In this document: piece by piece, positions 50,236-63,893 of the stretch
Layout of the letters: every line of letters begins with the position of its first letter
How positions within the stretch are numbered: position 1 is the first letter of the stretch
NCBI GenBank assembly: GCA_022316685.1
Contig: JAKJHU010000023.1
Coordinates: 8,419,192-8,483,191, forward strand
Direction of reading: 5' to 3'
DNA: 64,000 nt
Origin: Progne subis subis
Lineage: Eukaryota > Chordata > Aves > Passeriformes > Hirundinidae
The notes under the pieces: generated by a model
Seen by the model: the letters and a program-made list of their open reading frames with translations, nothing else
The model's database searches: none
Told to the model about the DNA's origin: nothing
Made by a program: the position numbers and the translations under genes

Positions 50236-53200
50236 GGGTCCTCTTACACTGTCCTTCCCCAGTCCCACTTTTGACAGGACACTTGTGTTAAACATGACAG
50301 CAAACTGGGCTGTAAGAGTTCAGAGAAGCACACTGAGAACAGGGCCAGCTGAATTGCAGAGTTTCATTTGTTGAAACAATAGGAAACACAGTCCTTTTGT
50401 TTTGTAAGGGGAAGGAGAGTTGCCTCAAAATAAGGATTTATGCCCCTTTCACTTCTATGCTTTCTCAAGGGAATTGTTTTTAATGAAAAAAAACTGATTA
50501 GAATTTAGGCTGTCTTTAGATTTCTTGTGAGTCCCTTCCACCCACTTTGTGATGCCAACCACATGTTCCAGCCTCCCTCACTGCCAGAGCTCCAGCTCTT
50601 ACCCAGCAATTGTGGCCTCTGCCCTCCAGGCCTTTTGGTTTGAAATTAGCCCTTAATCCATGAAGCATGGATGTGTTACAATATATGGAATGGCCTGTAT
50701 TACTTACAGTACTTTCTACACACAGACAAAAAGACTCTCTATACAAAGACACCAAGATACACTAGATTACTTTTTAAATAAATCCATCCAGACAACATTT
50801 GGAAACTCTGTCGGTGATGTTGTATATCTAGACTGCAGGATGAATAACTTACGTCAAGATAAATTATTTTCCCACTGTTGTTATTATTTGAATAACATGT
50901 TCTCAGCTTACTCACCTTAGGCACTAAAATTTTGCAGACTTGCACTTTTTTTCTACTGTATTTCAAGCCCTTACTTACCTCAAATGGCCCACAAGCCTCA
51001 AATGGCAAATGCCAGCTTGCAAATTTAACCAGGAGGTAAGCATTGGTAGCTATATCCCCGTGCATGTCCCTACAGAGGTGCAAACCTGTAACCATGCCCC
51101 TGGGGTGCCCCTGTGGCTCACAATGACCCACTAGCTCCCACTTCGAAGTGAGACATCACAGCCAATGGCAACTAGTACATAAAATGCAGCATGGAAACAT
51201 TTAAGCTAAACTAAATTTTAAAGCGTTTACTTCTTTTAAAGTGTCATAGGGTGTTAATAAAGATCATAACATGGGCTAAGCTTCATTGTTATGGCTAATA
51301 TGGCTTTATGAGCCCAAACCATATCCTATTGTTTGTACTCACATTTTTACTATTAAGCCACATATTCATGCACAAAACCTAATTGAGTTCTGACGGGGTT
51401 TCTGAAAAGCCACATCTGCTGAAGAGCTTCAGGGCTTGTCAGAGGCTGCAGGGGTGTGGACCACTCTCTGGTGAGAGCTGTCATCCAGAACATAGCTGCA
51501 AACAGCTAATTCTTGCACATTTGTAACTCCTCTGCCTTTGTGCACGCATCAGACCAAGGCAGCTTTCAACACGTCGGCTTTAGCGAAGCAAATACACAGT
51601 TGCAAACAATTTCTCCCTTAATGTCCATATAAAATTATTACCTTTTAAGTGTGGGCAGACATTTTATTATGACCGTGGACCGAGCCCTGCACACGAAGAA
51701 GAAAACCAGAAGGCATGGCGGCAATGGCTACACTTCATTGCATTCAGTCAAAACCAGAGCAGAAATGTCAGGTGTCAACACCTACTGGCAGCTATCAACC
51801 ACCATGGAATGACTGCACTGACAGCAACACCGGACAGGAAGTCTTCAAACTCTCAGCTGTAAGCAGTGATGAAAATGAAATAAAACTAATCTGCAGGAAA
51901 TAAGCTTCTTGGGGGAAAGAAAAAAAAAAATCCACAGGAAAAGAAATTAAATTAGGAAATACTTTCAGAAAAGGAATAAGGCAAGGAACAAAGGAGAGCA
52001 GGGAGAAAGGCATTGGAAGAAGGGAGAATTGTCATTAGAGTTATCATGCAGAAAGTGTAAGTTAAAAGTCGGGCCGCTGAGTAGCAAACACTGTTTGACT
52101 TTAATGTATCAAGTGGAATGGTAAATCAGGGCAGAGGGCACTCCGGGGACACTCAGAATTATTCAGAATGAGAAAAGTTGACAATATTTCCAAACATTAA
52201 GAAGCAGACAGTGGAAAGTAATCACAAAAGTAACTTTCCTCAGGGGAGATTTGTCTCCCTGGAGAATTTCTGTGGCTAACAGATAGGCTCCTCAGTGATT
52301 TCGTGTACAAATGAGCCCCAGAGAGATCTGAAGAGTCCGGTAGCAGCACCTGTCCCCCTGGGTTCACTGTGGAAGAACCATGAGAAGACTGACGGTGAGG
52401 AGCTCACATGTTCTGTTACCACCAGGCACCAAGAGGGGAGATAGCACATTTATGGGGTAGCAGGGAAACAAGTAAGAGTCTGCAAAGCTATGTATGGGTT
52501 CTTACATTTAGTTGCTGAATATATTTAATGACAAAGTGAAGCATAAAATTGGGTCACAGACAGGCAAGCTACCAAGGCATAAGGTGAGTTTTAACTCAAA
52601 AAGGTAAAGCATTGCCTGAGAAACTGAACAAAATTCATTTTTTATGAAGGAAGGGATAAACACAGTCATAAACGTGACACCATAGGCTGGGCCAGGTGTG
52701 CAATTTTGCTGTCCTGACTTTGTCCTTCCTGAGTCACGGATCTGCCTGACTTCTCTGAACCCTCCAGCTCTGCCAGGACGTCAAGTTTGGCCCTAGTTAC
52801 CCCCCTCCATCTTCATTGCCTTCTCTGTTCTGCCCCTCTTCTCTCTGTATGGATTTTCCAAGCGGTGTTAAAAAAAAGAAGTGCTGGAAGAGGTGCCAGA
52901 CTGCTCTAGAAGCTGAGATGCTGTACATGCTGAACAGTGAAAGGCAGACGACACCCACGGATCCAGCACAGCCCTGATCTGGCAGGATCTGCCCAGGGAG
53001 GAGGTGGCAATTGCTCCTCACATCCTTTCCACTCCCGTAGCATCTGCCAGCACAGGCAGACGGGGAGCCACCCCAGCCAACTTTTTTATTTTTATAATAT
53101 GGATCTTGTTCATAAAGTCAGAGACATTTTATATACAAATACAGATCAGTTCCCTGCCATCTGCTTATTTCTATGTAGCATCTAAAGTATCATAAGGGTG

Positions 53201-53244
53201 TTACAGAGAATATGAAAACAAGGTCTTACCTCTGCTGCTGAGCT

Positions 53245-53377
53245 TAAAAAAACCCACAAACACAACCCCCCCAAAAAAACCAAACCAAAACAAAAACAAC
53301 AACAAAACAACAACAACAACAAACAAAAACAAAAAACCAAAACAAACAAACAAACAAACAAAACCACAAAAAAAACC
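53245..53377. repeat. CAAA/CAA-rich simple repeat
   Basis: About 130 bp of A-rich CAAA, CAAAA and CAA units. Confidence 0.95.
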
Positions 53378-54255
53378 TGAGACAGCATTTTCAGTCATGG
53401 TTGCCTGGGCTGCTGTTTTTGTGGATGGAGTTTGGCCTTACAGGTGGATAGGCTGGCACATCCCTGGTCTAGGCCTGGTGCAAGTAAGTTACCTCCTGGC
53501 CTTCAACAGCCATCTCTTGTCCTGCAGGGACCTCCCAGCCTTTTCTTGGTGTTTCTACTTTTGTGTCTTAAGAGCAGAAATCACACTTTTATGCTAAGCA
53601 TTTGCACATACAATTACAGGCTCTGCATTTCATGTGCTAGTCCAGGAATACCTCACTGGTGGATCTATTTGGTGTTATACTCCTACAGATTAAAGTAGTC
53701 CTTATTCCCCACCAGGTCATGCTCCAGACCTCTGCAGATGAGCTGTGGTCTGTACTGCCCAGGCTGCAGTTTTGGACCCACAAAACTAGGGGGTCCTACA
53801 GCACAACCAACCTTCAGCATTTACAAGCAGCTCCAAAGCACTGCACTGGGTAAGAACCAGGTGGTTCATTACTCAGAATCAACAACGGTGGTCAGTGTAG
53901 AAAAAAGAGCCAGGTTGCCTGGTCCCACCAGAGCCCAGACCCACACAGCAAGGGAAGACACAAGAATTCACTGATCATCTGCCAGAGTCATTATCACTCA
54001 AGGATTTTTAACTACTGCATTTAAATACAGCTAATTCTGAAAAATCAAGATTGTTTCTCTCACTTGCCAGTTTGATAATTTCATCTTCATGTTTATTCAC
54101 ATTAGTAAGTATTGATTTCCTCTGGGATGCAGTACATTTTCTCACAGTAAGTGGGGGTGAGGTCTGCTTGGCAAGTAATTTCTGAAGTACAAAGTAACTT
54201 CTGAAGTTTGGCTATTGTAATATTTAATATACTTTTATTGCATCCAGGAGGGGGG

Positions 54256-54277
54256 AAAAAAAAAAAAAAAAAAAAAA
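54256..54277. repeat. Poly-A tract
   Basis: 22 A after a short G run. Confidence 0.95.
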
Positions 54278-54410
54278 GATTCTGTGCAACAGCAAAGAAG
54301 AAAAAATACCTAAAAGGTGCAGGCATGACTTAGCTAAGAAAATGGCATTAGGCAAAGATTACTTTGAATGCTTTTAATTTGAATTATCCTTTATCCCAGT
54401 TATTAACACC

Positions 54411-54692
54411 TGTTGCCCTGAGATTTTAGCCTTATGATTGTTTGCATTTTTGTAGTAGAGTTTTTCAACCATAGTGACATAAACAAAGTGGTTGTTTTCA
54501 CATTCCTCCTTGGAGGAGGGACAGTTGATGGACTTCTAGTTTGACCAATGGATCGGAGAGGAGTCAACCTCATTCTCCAATCCCTGGTCAATGTCCAGGA
54601 TCTGTATAAATGGAGGTTGAAAATAAACTTCCCTTCTTTTTGCTCTGACCACCTGACTGTGAGTATCATTCTTTTCGTGTCCTCTAGCGACA
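54411..54692 (+). mobile_element. Short complete solo LTR (282 bp)
   Basis: Begins TGTTGCCCTG and ends TAGCGACA, with TGT...ACA termini and identical 5-bp flanks acacc (54406-54410 and 54693-54697). Plus orientation is shown by CCAAT (54543), TATAAA (54605-54610) and AATAAA (54622-54627). TATA and AATAAA are only 12 bp apart, so transcription start and R would be unusually compressed. It sits antisense to NHS within intron 1. Confidence 0.75.
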
Positions 54693-55699
54693 ACACCCCA
54701 ATTCCTTTTGTGTTTGTAATATTGCACAACAGCAACACTTTACAAATACCACAGTGCTTCTTCACTCTACAAGGGCCAGAGCAACCTCCGCACAACTTTC
54801 TCTCTATTTTTAGCTAACTGTTACACATCTGGGATGGGAAAGCTACAACAAAAATTCAGCCCATCAGAAGAACATATCCAAACTTTGACGATTCTCATTT
54901 AGAGTCATACAACAACTTCCTTTGTAGATACTTCTGCAGGACAGTGGAATAATTTTCAAGGCTTTAAGTAAGTTCTGTCACTACTGAAGTTACAGCCACA
55001 TCCATGATGACTAAGGGAAATATTTGCTAAAGGGATGGCTCAAAGACACTCATCTTCCTTCCCCTTAGATGCCCTTCTGTGGACACTCAGTGAGTGTAGG
55101 ATGATGTTGCTCCAGAAGTACTGCTGCCAGAAGAAACTAATGATAACCAAAATGCCAGACATGCCTCACAGAAATAAGCCTTGAAAAAGGACTGTGGGCA
55201 AAAACGCCTTTCTCACCCCATTAATGAACCACTGAGACAGATATGTGCCCAAAGCTGAGCTTATTCATGCAATCCCCAGGGCAATTTTTGTATTCAGAAA
55301 CTCTTTATTTGGAGGGCAAAGTGACATTAATTTGTTGCCTACCACAGAAGGCACATCTTTGCAACAGTAGTGTCACTGCCTGTTTTGTGTTGATTCATTC
55401 ATCCCAACAGGAGAAAAATGTCACTTCCTCCAGCCAGCTCCATACTCACCCCAGACCCCCTGCCAAGAGCTGAAACCCCATTGAATTACAGCTCTAAATT
55501 TTCCAGCCTTTCAGCTTTTATCATGCCCAGCCATGCTGATGGGGGCTCAGATAAGCAGGTAATTAATCCTCCTTTAACATGAAACCAGGGAGACTTGGGG
55601 CTAGCTGTCCACCAGATACATAACAGTACCTAACATTTCTAGCCAGGTGCCTACACAACACTGGTTTTAAGATTACAGCTTATGATGACCAGAGTTTCA

Positions 55700-55772
55700 T
55701 TCTGCATTTTGTACTAGCAATCTTCCACTTGGACTAGATGATCATGGTAGGAGGCCTCTACCAATTGAAAAC
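55700..55772 (+). mobile_element. CR1 LINE 3' end leading into satellite
   Basis: cttggactagatgatcatgg then aggcctctaccaattgaaaac is the standard CR1 3' end, after which ATTCT units begin. Confidence 0.8.
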
Positions 55773-55940
55773 ATTCTATTCTATTCTATTCTATTCTATT
55801 CTATTCTATTCTATTCTATTCTATTCTATTCTATTCTATTCTATTCTGCTATGCTATGCTATGCTATGCTATGCTATGCTATGCTATGCTATGCTATGCT
55901 ATGCTATGCTATGCTATGCTATGCTATGCTATGCTATGCT
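55773..55940. repeat. Compound pentanucleotide satellite (ATTCT)15-(ATGCT)~18
   Basis: Fifteen perfect ATTCT units (55773-55847) followed directly by about eighteen ATGCT/GCTAT units (55848-55940), then degenerate accct/aaccta sequence. It starts at a CR1 tail, so the CR1 terminal ATTCT repeat is the probable seed. Confidence 0.97.
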
Positions 55941-57258
55941 AATTCTGTTGTACCCTACCCTAACCTATTATTTCTACCAACATGACAAACACTGCTGATT
56001 TTGTATCCAAGCTTTAAATTCGTAATATCTTCCAGTCTGACAACTCACTGCAGGCAGAACATCTGTAGCACTGTGTTGGCAGGTCATGAACCAATACAAG
56101 GCAGTATATTGTGCACATGAGGCAATGAACCTCTGGAAATAATTCAGGGTCTAGATAACTCCATCTGTGTTATCTGGGGTCATTTCCCACTCTCAAACTG
56201 TGAAAGTTCTTCAGGTTTTAATGCAACAAAATGACCTCTGTCTTTATACAGTGCATTATACTGGCAAAGCAGCTGCAGCCATGCTGACAGAACTGCATTT
56301 TAGCAGTCAGTCTACTCTTTGCACCTCCATATTCTTCAGAAAGTACATGATGCTGATAAATGGTAGCAATGGCTTTGGCTGGCACAGTTTTACTGGTCAA
56401 AGATCACACTCTTTTCAGAGCTTTGTCCCATACCTTTGCACAAGCAGTAATAATTTGTGGAGAAAATCAGCTTCAGTATATTTATTCAGACTTGTTATGG
56501 AGAACACAAACTTTTAGATTCAGACCACATGAAAGGAATTTTAAAGCGTGGAGCACTACAGTTTATACGCTTCATTGACTGCAACTGCCTCCCCTTGAGC
56601 TTCCCCACTTCACCTACTGAGTAAATACCTCTTCCCAGGAAGCACAAATTTCCACCCAGGAAAGCTGAAACCCTTTTCATGGGGTCCCAAGCTCTTCAGG
56701 GTTGCTTTGTTTGCCAAGTCTTATTCTTGTGGCCCACAGGCCACAATTCATAATATAAATAAAGCTATTGCATCTCTTGGAGGTACCACCAACTGCACAG
56801 TGCCTCTGTTTAAACAGCTGCCAGAAGATCAAGGCAGGGCTCTGCTGACTCCAAAAAAAGTTTCCAGTAATTCCATGGAGACTTCACTGAGATGCTGGCA
56901 CCAGAAACAACCCAAGACTCACAGGCTGACTAGGTCATGTAATCATCTTCCTCCAGAGAGGATGAGAGACTGCAACAAGGCCATCCCAGGGCAGGATGAC
57001 TGGTATGGAAAACAAGCAAGGCTTACTGAAAGGATCAGGGCAGAGAAGATGGATTCCTGAAAAGTTGCCAGTAAGTGTACGTGTTGTGAAGAGGCACCCG
57101 AGAAAATGCCAAGGAAAAACTGCATGAATTGTAGAAAGCAGAAACCCAGTGCATATTCAGAGCATGGGACTAGAGTAAACCAGACTGACACATCAACCAG
57201 GCTTTGAGTAAGGTAAACACTTTCTGCTACATTTATGAAGTTGTGTACACCTTACAGG

Positions 57259-57260
<2 letters not shown>

Positions 57261-57294
<34 letters not shown>
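57261..57294. repeat. Poly-T tract
   Basis: About 34 T on the plus strand. Confidence 0.9.
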
Positions 57295-57299
<5 letters not shown>

Positions 57300-60200
57300 T
57301 GCCTCATAAACACCTGGCACTGCCAAGGCAGAAAGGGGTGGTCCTATGTTGAGACAGAACAACTCAAGACAAAAGATTTTATCAAATTTGGGAGAACCTC
57401 TTTCCTTGCAGGTATTTGCTGGACTTCTCTAAAAAGAGTTAAAAATTAGAAAAGGTTAAGGATGTAAGACAGGACAGTTCCAGACTGCTCCAAAGAACCA
57501 GTACTGAGCCTTCAAAATACATGCCAGAACTGGAGATCCTGAGGCACATTTCCGGGATAAACACGTTTTTCCCATGGCACTTCTAGACCCAGGCTGGTGA
57601 TACCAATCCAGTTACTGAGCCTCTGCTCACAGAAAATCCCAGTATTTGGATTGGACTATAACACTGGAGTTTTGGAGTTGTCTAAGATTGGCATCACATG
57701 TCCATGCATGTTGTGGAAGGAAAAAGAAAGCACATTGCTGTTTGTGCACGTTGAATTTGAGGAAACTACCATTTAAGCACTGCACACCTTGTGTTTAAAA
57801 GGCAATTCAAGGTACTACAGTAATTTTTCTCATATTACAGCTACAGCATCTCCAATGTACTCTGCCTTCCCAAAATGCTCATTAACCCAGGCCTCCTGAA
57901 TCACATCTGCTCTTCCTGCCATTCAAACTGCCTTAGTGTAAGTCAAGTCCCTTTCTTACAGATCACAAAAGAACATCTTGAGAATAAAATTCCGCCACCA
58001 AAAACCTGGGAGGAATTCCGTTCAGCAGGAATTCAGTTCATACTACCAAACCTTGGTTTTTTACATCGTTATATGATGCACTCACTGTTTCAGAGTTCCT
58101 TGAAAAAGCTGTAAGGTCACAGAAGTGTTCCCATCTGTAGTAAAAATACAACCATGAGCTACAATTAAGTTCCTAAACCACTGATGGACAGGTTATAATA
58201 ATTATTGCAGGCTCACCTCAGCATTTGGAGTTAGACATTGAAAGGAAAAGGACTTTGGTAGGGTGGAGCTGAGACAGGGTCTGGGACAGACTAAGTGCAA
58301 GGGAAAGTGATCCTTCGCTTAGCAGCCTCCCTTACTATGCCTGTATTTGAAGCAGGCAGTCTGGAGCAGGGTTGCAGCAAGGTGATAACACAAACCCTGC
58401 ACTGGCCTTGCTGCTGGCCAGTTGCACAGCAGAAACCTTGGGATACAGGTGTGGGATATCATCTGGCTCACACTGCAGGGTGTCAGCAGCACAGCAGGTG
58501 AATCCCTCCAAGGTCTCTGAGTGCTACCATAGCACGGGTAGTGAATAATACCTCATCAGCAGGCCACATTATTGAATAGCAATAACTCTCCATAATAACT
58601 AATTAATGTCACATGCAGACCAGACACTTAGAGAAAGTGCTATAGCTCTTCCTTCATCAAATTGCAGCACCGAGGTTGAGCTTTACTCATCTGCTGGATT
58701 GGTAGAAGGTGGTACCTGCATGAGAGCCAGAACCTTCCCTTTGGCAGCTGTGGGCTCAATCAAGCTGTTTGGCACCTCCCCCAGCTCTATAGTGCCATTA
58801 CTTCTGTGGCCATCCTGCCTGGAAAGCAAACTCTAGTGTATTTGGATATCCCCCAGCTATCCCTGACATGTCCTCCAGCTCTCACCACCCCAGTGACAAC
58901 CCTGCCCTGCAAAAGGAGGCTCCCAGCATCCCCATCTTGGGCAGGGCTCACACCTCCCAGGAAAGCACTGCCTGGACCCACACAGGTTCCTTGGCAATCC
59001 TGAGACCCTAGGGAACCTCAAGAAAAGTTTATTTTGGCAGGCTCAGTAGTGTGGGCATGGTCAGCACTCTAGCCTCTCACCCTGTGTACCAACATGGGGA
59101 CACATCTATGATGCTCCATGTCGAGCATATTGCCTTTTCATTCATAAAAGGCAGCCTTGTATCTTTAATCACTTTGCCAGATAATAGCAAAGAAACAAGT
59201 ACTTGATTGTCTGTGTTATCAGACACTATTGGAAAAGTCTAGATAAGGATGCTGAACAACCTTGTCTTATTAGAATTCCACATGCAAACGCTTCCCCATA
59301 ATCCAGAGTCATCTGTATCCCAGCAACCCTTTAAATTTCATTCTCACTGAATTGCCAGATCTTTATCAAAATATAATTGCAGTCTTAATTTGGATGATAA
59401 ATTTTGATTGCTTGTGCTGTGCCAAAAAAAACCAAAAAGCTGTCAGGTACACAAAAAATGAGGTGCAACTGTGAGATGTGAATCTGCATATTCTGACATT
59501 GGTACATCACCTTTCTTCTTATCAGAAGTTTGGCTCTGCTAGTAAGCAATGAGGTTATGTAGGGGTAAATAGGGAGGGACATGAAAAAACAGTTTTCTGA
59601 TGCCATCAAATGAAATTTGCACTAAAAACGAGGAAGAATTTGAAATCTGCAGTTGCATATGAAGATTATCACTATTATGAAGATTATATACTATTATCAT
59701 TATGAGGTAAATGATGTGCAGCATTGCTATGCAAAGTGGAAGAAAACACCGGTCCTTCCTGAAACGAAGAGATTGTGTGGAATTCACCTTTTCTCCCACT
59801 GCCTTACCCCCCTCCTTCAATTACTGACAGAAAACAGCACAGTGCTTTACAGTTATATCCAGATTATGTGGAGAGTTACAAAGATTTTTCCAAAACAAGC
59901 AGCCTAAAAAAAGTATCCCAGAGGAATATAACCACTGCCTACTCTACCAAGAGAGCCCAAAGGAGAGGAGATAGCCCTGCTAGCAAGCCATTGAGGTTAC
60001 CTAGTTTCTGACTTACCAGAGTCAGAAACCCACTTCAGTTTTACTCTGTTTAAATGTCAGGGAAAGATAATTACTCAGATGATAATGGCATAAATGCAAT
60101 TAGACGTTTTACCTTAGTGTTTCTTGGTCATATGCACAGAGCTGAACTAATTGCTAAATTTGGGACCGGGAAGTTCTTATTTTCCTTCTTTTCCACAAAC

Positions 60201-63172
60201 ACACTGACACTGAATTATTTCCAGGTTTTCTGGATCCCTGAAAAGTGTCCTTTCCTAGGACAGGTGTGACCTCATCCCTTGAAAATTATTTCCTTGCTTC
60301 CTGTGGGGGCTTTGGGTACCCAGCCTTGGTCCTCTTTGTTACCTGCTTCTCTAACTTTGATCACTATTGCACGCACCATAAAATACCTCTCTGACACACC
60401 TGTGAGTTGAATTCATTCTCATGGAGGGTATGTTGTCCTCCCCTGAGAAGACCATGCAAGTAAAGTAAATTCCACCACATGAGCATGCAGAAGGGTTACA
60501 GTGTAGATTGAAAGTCATGCTGGGTCACAGTTACAGTATGAAAAATGTGCTGCTCCCTTGTGAACAATCAGCTACATCACTCAGGTGAGGTCTGTTACCC
60601 TAATGCTCCACAGCCCCAGCACCCTCCAAGAGACCACTCCAAACCAAATGTGATTTTGTCCAGAGCCTGACGTAAGCAAATGCAGCTGCCTACTAATGGT
60701 AAAATTCAAAGCTCACTGAAGTCCAGAAAGATACTGCAACCTTTGCAGTCACGTCTGTGCCCTGGGTCCCGTTCCCTAACAATCATGTCCATCACTGACA
60801 CATCAGTAATGCTTTTGCTGACAGTAGCAGCACAAAGTTTTACAGCTGAACGGTCTGAGGCATTGAACCATTCTCATCGCTTTGGTGATAGTAGCTCAGT
60901 GGGGCTAATGCTGCAGTAGAAATGGAGGGCAGGAAGGAACCGTGTAATAATTGTCTGGTCTGTGACTTTTCCAACTCTGAAACACAGCTAAAATTAACAG
61001 CAAATGATGTACCTACCTCCTGACACAGAAAATGTTTCCTGTAGTGAATTTTGACTGATGTGTGACCAAACCTGTCCTAAAAATGCCAAAATGCAAAGCC
61101 AAGTGTAATTCCACTACTGTAAAGTGGATGGAGTATTTTTAGTTCACCTCAATTTTATTATTCTTAAAAAGCCTAAAAGAAGGGCATCCTATAAACTCCA
61201 TAGGAGCCTGTCCTGGTGCTTTATTCCTATTTGTGCTTGGAAAGGTCTTGCTAACCTTCCCTGCTGCAAAGTCAGCTGGCTCCTAAGGGGGAAGGCTGCA
61301 GAAGCGGGCATGACGGCTGCAGTCACATGCAGCTCCCCTCTTCTTTGGATATCAGACTCCATCTCTAGTGTCATAAATTTGCAACTTTTCCTCTCAGAGA
61401 AACTGAGCTGAGGCAAAAATGACAGAACTAGTGCCCTGGCTGAAAATCCAGAAACAGTTTTCATTCCAGGCAGTGGGGGAAGTGGGAATGCCTAAGCCCC
61501 CAAAGGAGGATGATGAATTGCTGCTTATTCCGGATGCAGAGTTCTTTGCTCTCCTTTAAAAAAATGAATTTATTTCCTTCTGGTGAAGGGAGCCAAGCTA
61601 AAATCATGGGAAAACAAAGTTGCCTATCCACAGCAGCAGATTCAGCCTGGCACAAAGGAGATGGAAAGCTTTCATATGCCATGGTGACTAGTTCAGTACA
61701 GCCTGTTAACCATTCCCTCCACCTGCCAGGCACACTGCCCCCCACATAAGCACTGTTAGTGAAGGCAAGCGTACATCTGGATGAAAACCACGCTGAGAGG
61801 AATATGCCATTTTAAAAGCCTGGCTTTTGTCTCTGAGTTACATGTTCCAACACTAAGGCTAATGTTGAGAGGACTGGCAGAAGAGGTTACCAGATTTACT
61901 CTTCCTCTGCACCATGGCATGTTGCAGGGGGAGGAGTCCAAACTGGCCCCTGTGATGGCTGCCGGCATCTTCACAATAGCTGCTAAAAAAGAGGCTCATT
62001 CCTCCCAGCTACTCTTCAGTAAGAGCTTTCTCTAGGGCAGCAATGGATTCCTCACGCCTTCAGCCACAGCAGGAACTTCCTGAAGGAACATTTCATATTC
62101 AGAAGGAATCGCAATGTTCCTATTTATTTTTCTGCCTCTTTCATTCTTGAGCCCAGATCTCCCATCTTTGAGCTCACAGTTGTCATGACAAACTACAGCA
62201 GGAGGTCTGTGGCTATGACATGAACATCCCAAGTTCCTAGTAAGCAAAACTGTGGTCTGGCTTCCTCAGCTGCCTTGAGTGTTCTCCTGGGTGAAAAGAC
62301 AAGCAAGTCTCACTGCTGGGAAATGGGATCCCAGAGAGGAATGTGACAAGCCTTCCACAGACAAATGGACTTTTGGCATTACACCCTCTGCCTTTGGACC
62401 GGGCATCATCACAACAACCACAAACCCAAACTATACCGGTAATACCAGAAGCTGAATACTTGGAAATATAAACTGGGGATGCTTTTCGCTGTCCGCCATT
62501 TGGGCTAAGACACTTTACCCTTGATGGACCTGTCTTGACAAACTTATTTATCTAAAAATTACTTGATTGCTTCTGCTGATTCCAGGAGCCAGAGACAAAA
62601 TAACCCTCTGCCCACAACACAGCCTGGCATCCCACTGATTTCTACAGAAGACAGCAACAGGGCAAATGCAGTGGAGGGAGCAGCACACAAGTGGTTAATG
62701 CATGCCAAGAAGAACTATACATACATATACTGTCTCACATAGCCAAAATCTCTTATGTTGACGTTTTCCATTCAGTACCACTAGAATTAAAATGCTCATA
62801 ATAAAAACCTGCCAATCAAAAGCATAGAAATTATTACCCAAGCAAAATTAATTTCTATCTATATAGTTGACCAGAAGGCTTTCTGCCTCCTACAGGCAAC
62901 ATTAATGACATCCATTACAACAGCAAATGCTAGTAAAGTCCCTTTCTTTCCACCTGTGATTTCAAAAGTACATTTCCTGTGCAGAATGCTGTGTGCTTGG
63001 CAACCTCTGCATCTCCCCTCCTGATGAGTAGCAGAAACACTGCATGCTAAACTCTCCTGTAATGACATGAATTCCCACATCAGAGAAGAATTATCAAACT
63101 ACGCAGGAAAAACTTCAAATAACCTGAAAGGTATTTAACAAACCAGAGGTAACAGCGCAGTCAAACCCTCAA

Positions 63173-63174
63173 AA

Positions 63175-63210
<36 letters not shown>

Positions 63211-63211
63211 A
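63173..63211. repeat. (CA)n(GA)n compound microsatellite
   Basis: About nine CA units followed by about ten GA units. Confidence 0.95.
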
Positions 63212-63831
63212 AATAAATGCCCTCTGCTTGACCCAAAATAACAGAACAGTTCTGCATAGGAAAGAAAATGAATTACCATTGTGGGGACCCTCAGTCATTT
63301 AGAGTCTCCAGTCAAGGCTGAGAGCCATTCTGAGACTGCAGGTTTTTCCTTTAACTTCACTCCCCAGCTCTGTGAGGAACCAGTTAAAAATGACATCACT
63401 GCTCATACTACCCTCCTCCCCCTCCCCATTCACTTGCTAAAAAAGCTGAGGCTGCTCCTCTCCCCCTGCATTGGCTCCAGATTTGGTCCTCACTCCTCTT
63501 CGACAAGTTCCAGGTCTGCAGTTGACTGTGTGCATCGGTGTCAGTGTGGGACGGAGGATGCGTCTCTGCGCTTTTCCAGCATCCCCGCTGGCACCCACTT
63601 GAGAAATAAAATAGCCTTTCCATTAAGAAATCAGAAGAGGTCTAACCTTGTGATGTATAATGCATTACACAACCAGCTCCGTTTACAGAAGGCAGACAGT
63701 CTTACTCTTGGAAGTGGAAGGGAGAGAGACACTCTCCAAGGGGCTCTGCCTTTCACCTCATCTTCCTTAGAGGAGAGGACTCCCTCTGTGGTTTGCTGCA
63801 TCCTCCTTGCATTAGGACTGCAATCTATCTT

Positions 63832-63833
<2 letters not shown>

Positions 63834-63893
<60 letters not shown>
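63834..63893. repeat. 60-bp poly-T tract followed by C run
   Basis: Uninterrupted T60 then C7. It creates a spurious Phe-rich open frame on the plus strand. Confidence 0.95.

Noticed and set aside
55738..55998. 86-codon repetitive frame (ILFYS/YAMLC repeats)
   Set aside because: A direct translation of the ATTCT/ATGCT satellite, not a protein.
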